12,565 nucleotides of DNA. Source: Burkholderiaceae bacterium. Lineage in GTDB: Bacteria > Pseudomonadota > Gammaproteobacteria > Burkholderiales > Burkholderiaceae. The DNA is taken from positions 1 to 12,565 of the forward strand of contig CANCBK010000049.1 in assembly GCA_947374315.1 (NCBI GenBank), given 5' to 3'. The notes under the pieces were generated by a model that saw only the letters and a program-made list of their open reading frames with translations, did not search any database and was not told the DNA's origin. The position numbers and the translations under genes were made by a program. Positions 1 to 7,137 of this stretch are shown here, piece after piece; position 1 is the stretch's first letter; each line of letters begins with the position of its first letter.

Positions 1-776
1 TTCGTTATGACAATATTGAGCAGAACCTAGATAACCCACCTGCACCAGTGGTCGTGTTTGACGCACTGCCTAAAGATGAGCCGCATGGTTGGAAATTCAT
101 GACCTTGAGTCCTGATGGCCAGTACTTGTATTTCCAAATTGGTACACCAGCCAACATCGTTGTGCCGCCTTATACGCACGCTGCCATTGTGCGTTTGAGC
201 CTAAAAACCAACATCTTAGAATATGTCGCCACTGGCGTACGTAACAGCGTTGGTATGGATTTCCAAAAAGGCACTAAGGAATTATGGTTTACCAATAATG
301 GTCGCGATTGGGCTTCTGAAGATTTGCCAAACGACACCTTGAACCGTCTGTCACGTCCTAAGGGAATGAACTTTGGCTATCCATTCTGTCATCAAGGTGA
401 CTTCTTGGATCCAGAGCTAGGCAAAGGCCGCTCTTGTGATGAGTTTGATAAGCCAGAGATGAAGTTGGGTGCACACGTTGCTGCATTGGGTATGCGTTTT
501 TATAACGGCAAACAATTCCCAGCTGAGTACAAAGGCAACATCTTTATTGCAGAGCATGGCTCATGGAATAAGACGAAGAAGTCTGGCTATCAAGTGGTAC
601 GCGTAGTGTTGGATGCAAAAAATAAGCCCGTCAAGTTGGAGCCATTTATCACTGGTTGGTTAGAGGGTGATGCTACTTGGGGTCGTCCAGTAGATGTGCA
701 AGTACTCAAAGATGGATCGATGTTGGTATCCGATGATGAGACTGGCGCGATCTTCCGCGTGTCTTACGCAAAATGA
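1..776 (+). CDS. PQQ-dependent sugar (sorbosone-type) dehydrogenase, 3' part
   Basis: This is the C-terminal part of a beta-propeller dehydrogenase of the soluble glucose/sorbosone dehydrogenase family (COG2133-like). The frame is open from base 3 with no stop, so the gene begins before the window; the GTG at 48 is an internal valine. Family motifs visible are VRNSVGMDF (Arg-Asn codons at 240-245, matching the Arg-Asn pair that contacts PQQ in soluble glucose dehydrogenase), LWFTNNGRDW, a YPFCHQGDF segment, IFIAEHGSWN near the end, and WGRPVDVQVLKDG followed by VSDDETGAIFRVSY, the last propeller blade with a candidate PQQ-binding arginine. The family oxidises sugars or aldehydes in the periplasm with PQQ as cofactor. 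The signal peptide would lie upstream. The stop overlaps the start of the cytochrome c gene (ATGA), so the two are probably co-translated. Substrate cannot be deduced. Confidence 0.88.
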   Translation, partial: RYDNIEQNLDNPPAPVVVFDALPKDEPHGWKFMTLSPDGQYLYFQIGTPANIVVPPYTHAAIVRLSLKTNILEYVATGVRNSVGMDFQKGTKELWFTNNGRDWASEDLPNDTLNRLSRPKGMNFGYPFCHQGDFLDPELGKGRSCDEFDKPEMKLGAHVAALGMRFYNGKQFPAEYKGNIFIAEHGSWNKTKKSGYQVVRVVLDAKNKPVKLEPFITGWLEGDATWGRPVDVQVLKDGSMLVSDDETGAIFRVSYAK

Positions 777-1372
777 AGTTGATGTTTAAAACTAAGGCCA
801 TCCTCGTGGTGGCCTTTTTTAATACCCTTCTGGCTAGCACTTTTGTTAACGCAGCCCCTCCCGATGCTGTTGCTGGAAAAGAAAAAGCACAAATGTGTTT
901 TGCTTGTCATGGTGAAAATGGCATTTCCTCTTCCTCTGCTGTACCCAATTTGGCTGCACAGCCGCCACTATCGATCACTTATCAGTTAATTCAGTTCCGT
1001 GGTCAGCAACGCAAGGGCGGCGGAATGGAAGCAATTGCAAGCGCCTTAAACGATCAGGATATGCGCAATATTGCTGCTTACTATGCAGCCTTGCCACCAC
1101 CGCCAGCCAAATCTGGAAATGCGGACAAGATTGCAAAGGGGCAGCAGATAGCCGGGACTCAGTATTGCAATTCATGCCATGGCGCTCAATTACAGGGACA
1201 AAAGCATATTGCGCGCTTAGCGGGTCAATCCCCTGAATACGTCACAACCCAATTGAAAAATATCCGTTCTGGTGCACGTATTGACATGGATGGAACGATG
1301 GGTAGTGCCGCTCGCGGCTTGAGTGATGACGATGTAGAATCATTGGCTGCTTACGCCGCATCCCTCAACTAG
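773..1372 (+). CDS. Secreted di-haem cytochrome c (c4/c553 type)
   Basis: A 199-residue protein with a Sec signal peptide (positive MKLMFKTK, hydrophobic core, likely cut after VNA near residue 27) and two tandem cytochrome c domains. Haem-binding motifs are CFACH (residues 42-46) and CNSCH (132-136). The probable axial methionines are M85 and M176: each lies the same distance before a matching 'ALND/GLSD...AAYAA' helix, which shows an internal duplication like that of cytochrome c4. It should act in the periplasm as an electron carrier. The start overlaps the stop of the PQQ dehydrogenase, so the natural inference is that it accepts electrons from PQQ and passes them to the respiratory chain. 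A second in-frame ATG at 782 would also leave a workable signal peptide. No clear ribosome-binding site is visible, which fits translational coupling. Confidence 0.9.
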   Translation: MKLMFKTKAILVVAFFNTLLASTFVNAAPPDAVAGKEKAQMCFACHGENGISSSSAVPNLAAQPPLSITYQLIQFRGQQRKGGGMEAIASALNDQDMRNIAAYYAALPPPPAKSGNADKIAKGQQIAGTQYCNSCHGAQLQGQKHIARLAGQSPEYVTTQLKNIRSGARIDMDGTMGSAARGLSDDDVESLAAYAASLN

Positions 1373-1393
1373 TCTTTTACTGAAGTTGCTTCA

Positions 1394-2458
1394 TTGCAGT
1401 CAAAAAACCATTTCTTACTTATTGATTTTTTAAAGGTCTTTGCTGCCTTATTCATTATCCTTCATCACCTTTCCAGTTATGGGCAGTTGGCGGAGGATGC
1501 CCGGCATTTTTTACCGGGATTAATGACTTGGTTATTTGAGTATGGCCGCTACGCAGTACAAATATTCTTGGTGATGGGGGGCTACTTAGCCGCCCAATCT
1601 CTTACGCGAAAAAGCGACATCAAAAATCCACGCACGGTACTTAAGCTGATTTTCAATCGCTATCTGCGCCTCTTTGCCCCTTATGTCGTTGCATTGTTGG
1701 TGACAATTTTGTGTGCCTGGATAGCGCGGTTTTGGGTGCAAGATGAATTTGTTGGTGAATCAGAGACGCTAGGTCAGTTTTTGGCGCATCTATTCTTTCT
1801 GCAGGGCATCTTGGGTTTGGATTCGATTTCAGCCGGCGCTTGGTATGTCGCTATTGATTGGCAGCTGTATGCAGTACTTGCGCTCATGCTGGGAATGTTC
1901 CCTGGCTTTCGTTCTTTGATTTGGGTTTCGACAATCTTGATTGTCACTTCGCTGTTGTACTTCAACCGCTTAAGTAGCTATGAAAATTACTTCATTTATT
2001 TCATGGGCTCTTATGGACTAGGCGTCTTGGCTCAGCTTGCAAAAAATCATGCAGACCCCGTTGTTAATCGCCTGGCAAGAATATTCTTGACAATAGTTGG
2101 GGTGGTGATTTTGGTTTCCAGCTTTCATCATCTCTGGATGAGAAATATCCTGGCTTACTTGGTGGCTATAGCCTTAATCATTTGGGGTGGTCGCGCCTAT
2201 AAGGATGAGAAGCATGCCAAGATGCATAAGCTAGTCCTCTCTATTTTATGGGGGAGCCGTAGATCGTATTGCGCATTCTTACTGCACTTTGCCTTTATTT
2301 TGGTAGCCAATACCATCTACATTGCCTCAGGATTGAGTTTGCAAAATAATGGTTTGATTGCCGTGGGATTCATGCTGGCAACGCTAGCAGTGAGTTGGGT
2401 GGCGGCGAATTATTTATATCGCCTAGTGGAAGTGCCCTCGCGGCAGTTCAAGTGGTAA
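1394..2458 (+). CDS. Acyltransferase family 3 integral membrane protein
   Basis: A 354-residue polytopic membrane protein of the acyltransferase-3 (OafA/NodX-like) family, which moves acetyl or other acyl groups onto surface sugars or lipids. Family features are the N-terminal 'LIDFLKVFAALFIILHH' helix, where H24 or H25 is the candidate catalytic histidine, 'GRYAVQIFLVMGGYLAAQSL' (residues 51-70), and 'NRYLRLFAPY' (88-97). About ten hydrophobic segments follow. The length is normal for a stand-alone domain without a C-terminal SGNH hydrolase. No ATG lies between the upstream TAG (1370-1372, same frame) and the first membrane helix, so the TTG at 1394 is the only reasonable start; the next in-frame ATG would remove the catalytic helix. 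It sits 21 bases after the cytochrome gene and may be read from the same transcript. The acceptor is unknown. Confidence 0.8.
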   Translation: MQSKNHFLLIDFLKVFAALFIILHHLSSYGQLAEDARHFLPGLMTWLFEYGRYAVQIFLVMGGYLAAQSLTRKSDIKNPRTVLKLIFNRYLRLFAPYVVALLVTILCAWIARFWVQDEFVGESETLGQFLAHLFFLQGILGLDSISAGAWYVAIDWQLYAVLALMLGMFPGFRSLIWVSTILIVTSLLYFNRLSSYENYFIYFMGSYGLGVLAQLAKNHADPVVNRLARIFLTIVGVVILVSSFHHLWMRNILAYLVAIALIIWGGRAYKDEKHAKMHKLVLSILWGSRRSYCAFLLHFAFILVANTIYIASGLSLQNNGLIAVGFMLATLAVSWVAANYLYRLVEVPSRQFKW

Positions 2459-2461
2459 CTG

Positions 2462-2989
2462 TTACAGCCCCAAATCTTTTAAGACGCGAAAAATCTCTCG
2501 ATACGCCTTAGGTGGTTTATTAGTTTCTTTTTCTTTGCGCGCATTACGGATGAGGGTGCGCATGTTCTGAATATCCATATCTGGAAATTGCTCAATCATC
2601 TTGGTAAATGCTTCGTCATCTGCGATCAGCCGATCGCGGTAGGATTCAAGTTGGTGCAGCTTCGCAGTCTCTGCTTTGCTTACGCCTTGAATGGCATCTA
2701 AACGCTTTTGGATAGTATCTAGCTCTGTTTCATCTAAAAAGCGCATGAGCTTGCCAAGATATTGTTTATGACGACGAATAGCCTCAAAACTCTTAATTTT
2801 GGGTGTTTCCGCAATGGCGACCTTGATGGCCTCATCCATGGGGATAGTTTTGAGTGCATCACTACTCAGGGCAGCCAAAACCTCCGCCAATTTCTGACGC
2901 TCGGTCATTTGGCGCTTGAGCTCGGATTTGCTGGGCCCCTGATCCAAATCTTCCTTCTTGGGGGTGCGGTTCTTTTCATTAACATGCAT
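2462..2989 (-). CDS. darP: Ribosome maturation factor DarP (YjgA/DUF615)
   Basis: A 175-residue, highly charged, mostly helical cytoplasmic protein of the DUF615/YjgA family. It has the family layout: a basic N-terminal region (SKSELKRQMTERQKLAE), a middle helix with 'AIRRHKQYLGKLMR', and the C-terminal hallmark 'PPKAYREIFRVLKDL'. In E. coli DarP binds late 50S precursors and helps 23S rRNA peptidyl-transferase centre maturation. Length fits the family. The ATG complementary to 2987-2989 gives the full N-terminus, but no strong ribosome-binding site precedes it. The gene is convergent with the acyltransferase (stops 3 bases apart) and divergent from the GMC dehydrogenase. A small inverted repeat GTAAC-T-GTTAC (2455-2465) covers both stop codons; it is too short and lacks a T-run, so I do not call it a terminator. 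Confidence 0.9.
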   Translation of the reverse strand: MHVNEKNRTPKKEDLDQGPSKSELKRQMTERQKLAEVLAALSSDALKTIPMDEAIKVAIAETPKIKSFEAIRRHKQYLGKLMRFLDETELDTIQKRLDAIQGVSKAETAKLHQLESYRDRLIADDEAFTKMIEQFPDMDIQNMRTLIRNARKEKETNKPPKAYREIFRVLKDLGL

Positions 2990-3039
2990 GTAGGTATTTT
3001 AGACGGGTATTTGCCATTTCTAGCCCAATTGCCTAATTT

Positions 3040-3056
3040 CTTCCTGGGGCAGGAAG
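3040..3056. other. Short perfect hairpin in the darP/GMC dehydrogenase spacer
   Basis: CTTCCTG (3040-3046) and CAGGAAG (3050-3056) form a 7-bp perfect inverted repeat around a GGG loop. It lies in the 114-base spacer between two divergent genes, which must hold both their promoters. There is no T-run on either side, so it does not look like a terminator; an operator or transcript 5' hairpin is possible. A TATATAAA stretch at 3087-3094 could be a -10 region for the dehydrogenase, but no good -35 is positioned for it. Confidence 0.3.
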
Positions 3057-3103
3057 TTGGTAAATAATAGAGATCAGACATCAGCGTATATAAAAGCAGA
3101 GAC

Positions 3104-4738
3104 ATGAGCACAGCAAGTCAACAGAGTACATACGACTACATCCTCATCGGCGCCGGTAGTGCAGGCTGCATGTTGGCCAAGCGCTTGACTGAGAATCCCG
3201 CTAAACGCGTGCTCTTGATTGAAGCCGGAAAGAACGATAACTACATCTGGATACATGTTCCAGTAGGTTATTTGTATTGCATCGATAACCCTCGGGCGGA
3301 TTGGCGTTTTAAGACTGCTGCTGAAAAGGGCCTGAATGGACGTTCACTACTCTATCCGCGTGGCAGGGTATTAGGCGGCTGCTCCTCTATTAACGGCATG
3401 ATTTACATGCGCGGTCAAGAGGGGGATTATGCCTCTTGGGTTAATGCAACTGGGGATGAGTCGTGGTCTTGGGCCAATGCTTTAAGACGCTACAAATCAT
3501 TCGAGGATTACCACGGCGCTGCCAATCAATGGCATAGCAAAGGGGGTGAGTGGACGGTATCTAAACAACGTTTACGCTGGCCCATCATGGATGTCTTCAG
3601 AGATGCTGCAGTAGAGGCGGGCATACCTGCATCAGATGACTTTAATCAAGGCGACAACTTTGGCGTAGGTTATTTCGATGTCAGCCAACGCAAGGGTTGG
3701 CGACTCAATACCTGTAAAGCATTTTTGCGGGAGGCGATCAAGCGACCCAATCTCACGGTGATCACTGAGGCTGTGGTGGATAAGCTCTTGATTCACTCCA
3801 ATAGTAAAGATTGCTATGGCGTGCAATACATTAAAGATGGCAAAGTGCTGGAAGCGCATTGTGATATTGCCAATCGAGGTGAGGTCATTTTGAGTGCTGG
3901 TGCTATTGGTAGTGTGCAGGTCTTGGAGCGCTCAGGCATTGGTTCTGCGGCGCACCTCAATCAGTTGGATATTCCGGTGGTGGTGGATTTACCAGGGGTT
4001 GGTGAGAATCTGCAAGACCATTTGCAATTGCGGATGATCTACAAGGTCAATGGCATTAAGACTTTAAATACCAAAGCAAATTCTTTATTTGGAAAGCTCA
4101 TGATTGGCATGGAGTATGTGTTCAAGCGCTCCGGCCCTATGTCAATGGCCCCGTCCCAGTTGGGCGCTTTTGCATACAGTTCTCCCGACCAGCCTTCTGC
4201 TAACGTGGAATATCACGTGCAGCCCTTGTCACTAGAAAAGTTTGGCGAAGACTTGCATTCTTTCAATGCCATTACTGCCAGTGTTTGTAACTTGCGACCA
4301 ACATCTCGCGGTAGCGTGCATATCAGCTCGGTTGATCCAGAGGCGCCGCCGGTGATTGCGCCAAATTATTTATCAACCGAAGCGGATCGAGCGGTGGCTG
4401 CGGACTCCTTGCGTCTGACTCGCAAGATTGTTGAGAGTCCCGCACTCAAACCCTATATGCCTGATGAGTACAAGCCTGGCAAACAATATCAAACCGATGA
4501 AGAGTTGATCAAGGCGGCTGGCGATATCGGTACGACCATCTTTCATCCGGTGGGTACTTGCAAAATGGGGCGCACTGATGATCCGATGGCAGTGCTGGAT
4601 TCTGAGTTGCGGGTGAGGGGAGTACATCATCTCAGGGTGGTGGATGCTTCCGCCATGCCTACCATCACCTCTGGCAATACTGCAGCGCCTACTATGATGA
4701 TCGCGCAGCGTGCTGCTGAATTGCTCACTAGTGAATAG
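3104..4738 (+). CDS. GMC-family FAD alcohol/choline dehydrogenase
   Basis: A 544-residue glucose-methanol-choline oxidoreductase, full length for the bacterial BetA/AlkJ-like branch. The FAD-binding fold starts at residue 10 with GAGSAG (16-21, GxGxxG) and the strand-end acid E40. GMC signature 1 is around 'YPRGRVLGGCSSINGMIYMRG' (84-104), signature 2 around 'GAIGSVQVLERSGIG' (266-280), and 'GVGENLQDH' follows (298-306). The catalytic pair is H481 in FHPVGTCKMG and N525 in SGNTAAP, the His/Asn arrangement of choline dehydrogenase and related enzymes. It should oxidise a primary alcohol to the aldehyde and pass electrons to the respiratory chain or a carrier. No betaine aldehyde dehydrogenase or betI-like regulator is present, so choline is not supported over other alcohols. 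No signal peptide is seen. The ATG at 3104 sits just before the nucleotide-binding strand as expected; its ribosome-binding site is weak (GAGA). Confidence 0.9.
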   Translation: MSTASQQSTYDYILIGAGSAGCMLAKRLTENPAKRVLLIEAGKNDNYIWIHVPVGYLYCIDNPRADWRFKTAAEKGLNGRSLLYPRGRVLGGCSSINGMIYMRGQEGDYASWVNATGDESWSWANALRRYKSFEDYHGAANQWHSKGGEWTVSKQRLRWPIMDVFRDAAVEAGIPASDDFNQGDNFGVGYFDVSQRKGWRLNTCKAFLREAIKRPNLTVITEAVVDKLLIHSNSKDCYGVQYIKDGKVLEAHCDIANRGEVILSAGAIGSVQVLERSGIGSAAHLNQLDIPVVVDLPGVGENLQDHLQLRMIYKVNGIKTLNTKANSLFGKLMIGMEYVFKRSGPMSMAPSQLGAFAYSSPDQPSANVEYHVQPLSLEKFGEDLHSFNAITASVCNLRPTSRGSVHISSVDPEAPPVIAPNYLSTEADRAVAADSLRLTRKIVESPALKPYMPDEYKPGKQYQTDEELIKAAGDIGTTIFHPVGTCKMGRTDDPMAVLDSELRVRGVHHLRVVDASAMPTITSGNTAAPTMMIAQRAAELLTSE

Positions 4739-4745
4739 CCCAAAA

Positions 4746-5660
4746 ATGGATCGTGCTGTGCGGCAGCATTATCAGCTGCCCGTCAGCCATCTGCTCTTAG
4801 CCTTGGCTATTGTGGCAGTGTGGGGCACCAATTTTGTGGTGATCAAGATTTCATTGGCGAGCTTCCCCCCTTTTTTATTTGCCGCATTACGCTATACCTT
4901 CGCCTTTTTGCCTCTGGTGTTCTTTATGCCCAGGCCAAAAGTCTCCTGGATGAATCTTTGTCTCTATGGGGTAGCGGTTGGGGTGGGGCAGTTCGGAGTC
5001 TTGTATTACGCCATTGATGGTCGAATCTCTCCTGGACTAGCTTCGCTGGTCATTCAGACGCAGGTATTTTTTACTATCGGCTTTGCGATGTACTTTGCCA
5101 AAGAGGGGCTGAGGCGCTATCAGGTGGTAGCTGTTTTAGTGGCCATGACGGGCCTTGGAATTATTGCACTGCACACAGATGCATCAACCACTTTCTTGGG
5201 TTTGGCGTTGGTGGTGTTTACTGGGTTCTCTTGGGGCGTAGCCAACACTGCTAGTCGACGCGCTGGTGCCATCAATATGCTGTCTTATGTAGTTTGGGCA
5301 AGCGCATTTGCGATTCCACCTTTATTTGCCATCTCTTTTTTGTTTGAAGGCGGGTGGGGTCATCTGAGTCACTCTATAGAGGCGGCCCCAGTGGGGGCAT
5401 GGGCTGGAGTGCTTTGGCAATCTTGGGGTAATACCATTTTTGGTTATTCTGCCTGGGCATGGTTGCTCTCTAAACATCCCGCAGCAGTAGTTGCCCCCGC
5501 ACCGCTACTGGTACCCATTTTTGGAATGGGGGCATCAGCCTATTTCTTGAGTGAGTCTTTGCCCTTGTGGAAGATGTTCGCAGCCGGACTAGTGATTGCT
5601 GGGCTTGTAGTGAACCTATTCTGGCCCAGCCTACGCCAGCAAATCGCTCAGTATTTTTAG
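4746..5660 (+). CDS. EamA/DMT-superfamily drug/metabolite transporter
   Basis: From the ATG at 4746 this encodes 304 residues with about ten hydrophobic helices in two EamA halves. The first half opens with 'AIVAVWGTNFVVIKISL', the typical EamA start ('W-G-x-N-F'), and has 'PPFLFAALRYTFAFLPL'. The second half has 'GFSWGVANTASRRAG' and ends 'SAYFLSESLPLWKMFAAGLVIAGL', the usual last two helices. The family exports amino acids, metabolites or drugs across the inner membrane; the substrate is not readable here. GTG codons at 4710 and 4731 are in frame and would overlap the GMC gene by 29 or 8 bases. I prefer ATG 4746, seven bases after the GMC stop, because the protein then starts just before the first helix, but none of the three has a clear ribosome-binding site. 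The spacing implies co-transcription with the dehydrogenase. Confidence 0.85.
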   Translation: MDRAVRQHYQLPVSHLLLALAIVAVWGTNFVVIKISLASFPPFLFAALRYTFAFLPLVFFMPRPKVSWMNLCLYGVAVGVGQFGVLYYAIDGRISPGLASLVIQTQVFFTIGFAMYFAKEGLRRYQVVAVLVAMTGLGIIALHTDASTTFLGLALVVFTGFSWGVANTASRRAGAINMLSYVVWASAFAIPPLFAISFLFEGGWGHLSHSIEAAPVGAWAGVLWQSWGNTIFGYSAWAWLLSKHPAAVVAPAPLLVPIFGMGASAYFLSESLPLWKMFAAGLVIAGLVVNLFWPSLRQQIAQYF

Positions 5661-5810
5661 AGAACACTTTTATCTCTCACGGGTAATGTAAAACCCTAAT
5701 ACAAACCTCTTTTTTTGCTCCTGCATTACCGGTAAGATAGCTACTCGTTATCTGTAGTACCTATAAAAAAGTATTTACTTAATTAGCATTTTTTTAGTCA
5801 TGGAGACTTT
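5661..5810 (+). promoter_or_regulatory. Leader/promoter region of the liv-type operon
   Basis: These 150 bases separate the EamA gene from the importer operon and must carry its promoter. They are AT-rich. GGTAATG (5682-5688) is repeated inverted as CATTACC (5724-5730), and the second copy is part of a perfect 10-base palindrome TTACCGGTAA (5726-5735), a candidate operator. TATAAA at 5762-5767 could be a -10 box but I cannot find a matching -35. GGAG at 5802-5805, five bases before the ATG at 5811, is the clearest Shine-Dalgarno sequence in the window. No terminator for the upstream gene is evident. Confidence 0.5.
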
Positions 5811-6992
5811 ATGAATATTCGTCATCACATTTTTGCTGTAGCTGCTGCTGCAATGCTCTCAACCGGCGCTTATGCTGCCGATATCAAAGTGGGCGTGATT
5901 GGTCCATACACAGGTGGCTCATCCTCAATGGGTGTGAGCATGCGTGATGGCGTGCGTTTAGCCACCAAAGAAATCAATGCTGCTGGTGGTATCAACGGCA
6001 ACAAGATTGTTTTGGTTGAGCGTGACGACGAAGCTAAAAATGAACGTGGCGTGCAAATTGCACAAGAGTTGATCAACAATGAAAAAGTGGTTGCCGCCCT
6101 GGGTTATATCAATACGGGTGTTGCGCTCGCTTCTCAGCGTTTTTTCCAGGAAGCCAAGATTCCTGTGATCAATAACGTGGCGACTGGCACATTAATTACT
6201 CATCAATTCCCAAATGCTGCAGAAAACTATGTCTTCCGTACATCTGCCGCTGATGATATTCAGGCTCCAATGATTGCTAAAGAAGCAGTTGAGAAGCGCG
6301 GCCTCAAGAAGGTGGCGATTTTGGCTGACTCTACAAACTATGGCCAGCTTGGTCGCGAAGACTTAGAGAAAGCGCTCAAGAAGTATGGCGTTACTCCAGT
6401 TGCCGAAGAAAAATTTAATATTGGTGATGTGGATATGACATCACAATTGCTCAAGGCAAAAAATGCTGGCGCAGAAGTGATTTTGACTTATGCCATCGGA
6501 CCTGAGTTGGCACAAATTGCTAACGGTATGGCGAAGTTGGGTTGGAAGAAGCCAATGATTGGTAGCTGGACATTGTCTCTGGCTAGCTTTATTGATACGG
6601 CCGGTAAAAATGGTAACGGCGCAACAATGCCAGAAACATTTATTCAGGTTGGTACTACTCCAAAGCGCAAAGCGTTTATTGATGCTTATTTGAAGGACTT
6701 CAAGCCAAAGAATGGCATCATCGCTTCTCCAGTGTCCGCTGCTCAAGGTTACGATTCAGTCTATTTATTGGCGGCTGCTATTAAACAAGCTGGTGGTACA
6801 GAAGGACCTAAAATTTTGGGTGCTTTACAGAGCTTGAATGCGCCACTGGAAGGTGTTGTAACGACTTACAACAAGCCTTATACCCAAGCTGATCACGAAG
6901 CCATTACCGAAAAAGAAGTGGTGATGGGTGTGGTTGAAAACGGCCGAGTTCAGTTCTTGAATGCTGAGGATGCAACTGCTAAGAAGAAGTAA
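5811..6992 (+). CDS. Periplasmic substrate-binding protein, branched-chain amino acid-type ABC importer (LivJ-like)
   Basis: A 393-residue type I periplasmic binding protein (Peripla_BP_6). The signal peptide covers residues 1-22 (MNIRHH, an alanine-rich core, cut after AYA). The mature protein begins ADIKVGVIGPYTGGSSSMG, followed by 'GVRLATKEINAAGGINGNKI', the standard first lobe of the family, then 'VVAALGYINTGVALASQ' and 'KIPVINNVATG' around the ligand cleft. There is no lipobox cysteine, so it should be a free periplasmic protein. It delivers ligand to the permease encoded downstream. Family ligands include leucine, isoleucine and valine but also amides, urea and aromatic acids; I cannot choose from sequence. 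Start ATG 5811 has a strong GGAG site, stronger than any other gene here, fitting the high copy number needed for a binding protein. Two hairpins follow the stop. Confidence 0.9.
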   Translation: MNIRHHIFAVAAAAMLSTGAYAADIKVGVIGPYTGGSSSMGVSMRDGVRLATKEINAAGGINGNKIVLVERDDEAKNERGVQIAQELINNEKVVAALGYINTGVALASQRFFQEAKIPVINNVATGTLITHQFPNAAENYVFRTSAADDIQAPMIAKEAVEKRGLKKVAILADSTNYGQLGREDLEKALKKYGVTPVAEEKFNIGDVDMTSQLLKAKNAGAEVILTYAIGPELAQIANGMAKLGWKKPMIGSWTLSLASFIDTAGKNGNGATMPETFIQVGTTPKRKAFIDAYLKDFKPKNGIIASPVSAAQGYDSVYLLAAAIKQAGGTEGPKILGALQSLNAPLEGVVTTYNKPYTQADHEAITEKEVVMGVVENGRVQFLNAEDATAKKK

Positions 6993-7002
6993 TGTAGGGT
7001 GA

Positions 7003-7030
7003 CATCTACAGGCAAGTAGATGATTTTTTT
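7003..7030 (+). terminator. Intrinsic terminator after the livJ-like gene
   Basis: CATCTAC (7003-7009), loop AGGCAA, GTAGATG (7016-7022), then A and seven Ts (7024-7030): a short stem with a classic U-tract, 11 bases after the binding-protein stop. It lies inside an apparent operon, so it probably terminates only part of the transcripts and lowers expression of the permease and ATPase genes relative to the binding protein. Confidence 0.75.
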
Positions 7031-7046
7031 GCACTGCAACATTTTT

Positions 7047-7081
7047 AAGCAAAACGCCGCCCACAAAGCGGCGTTTTGCTT
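7047..7081. terminator. Strong 14-bp hairpin, probable second (bidirectional) terminator
   Basis: AAGCAAAACGCCGC (7047-7060) pairs perfectly with GCGGCGTTTTGCTT (7068-7081) around the 7-base loop CCACAAA. The GC core (CGCCGC/GCGGCG) flanked by A4 on the left and T4 on the right has the form of an intrinsic terminator in both directions, although the T-run is broken by GC. It follows the first terminator by 16 bases. An alternative is an mRNA 3'-end stabiliser for the binding-protein message. Confidence 0.65.
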
Positions 7082-7137
7082 ACAATGTCGAATTCGTTAA
7101 CAAAACAGTTTTAAGTATTTTCTTTTAGGCCAACAAA

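Noticed and set aside
1370..1393. Read-through of the cytochrome TAG to make a cytochrome-acyltransferase fusion
   Set aside because: The cytochrome ends at the normal point of its last helix and the acyltransferase starts at its usual first helix; a periplasmic protein joined to that helix in this way is not needed to explain the data.
2455..2465. Inverted repeat GTAAC-T-GTTAC at the convergent stop codons as a terminator
   Set aside because: The arms are only 5 bp with a single central base, and there is no T-run; two facing TAA stops partly create the symmetry.
2762..3067. Plus-strand open frame of 101 codons across the start of darP
   Set aside because: It is mostly antisense to darP, has no recognisable protein features, and runs into the spacer; darP has clear family motifs.
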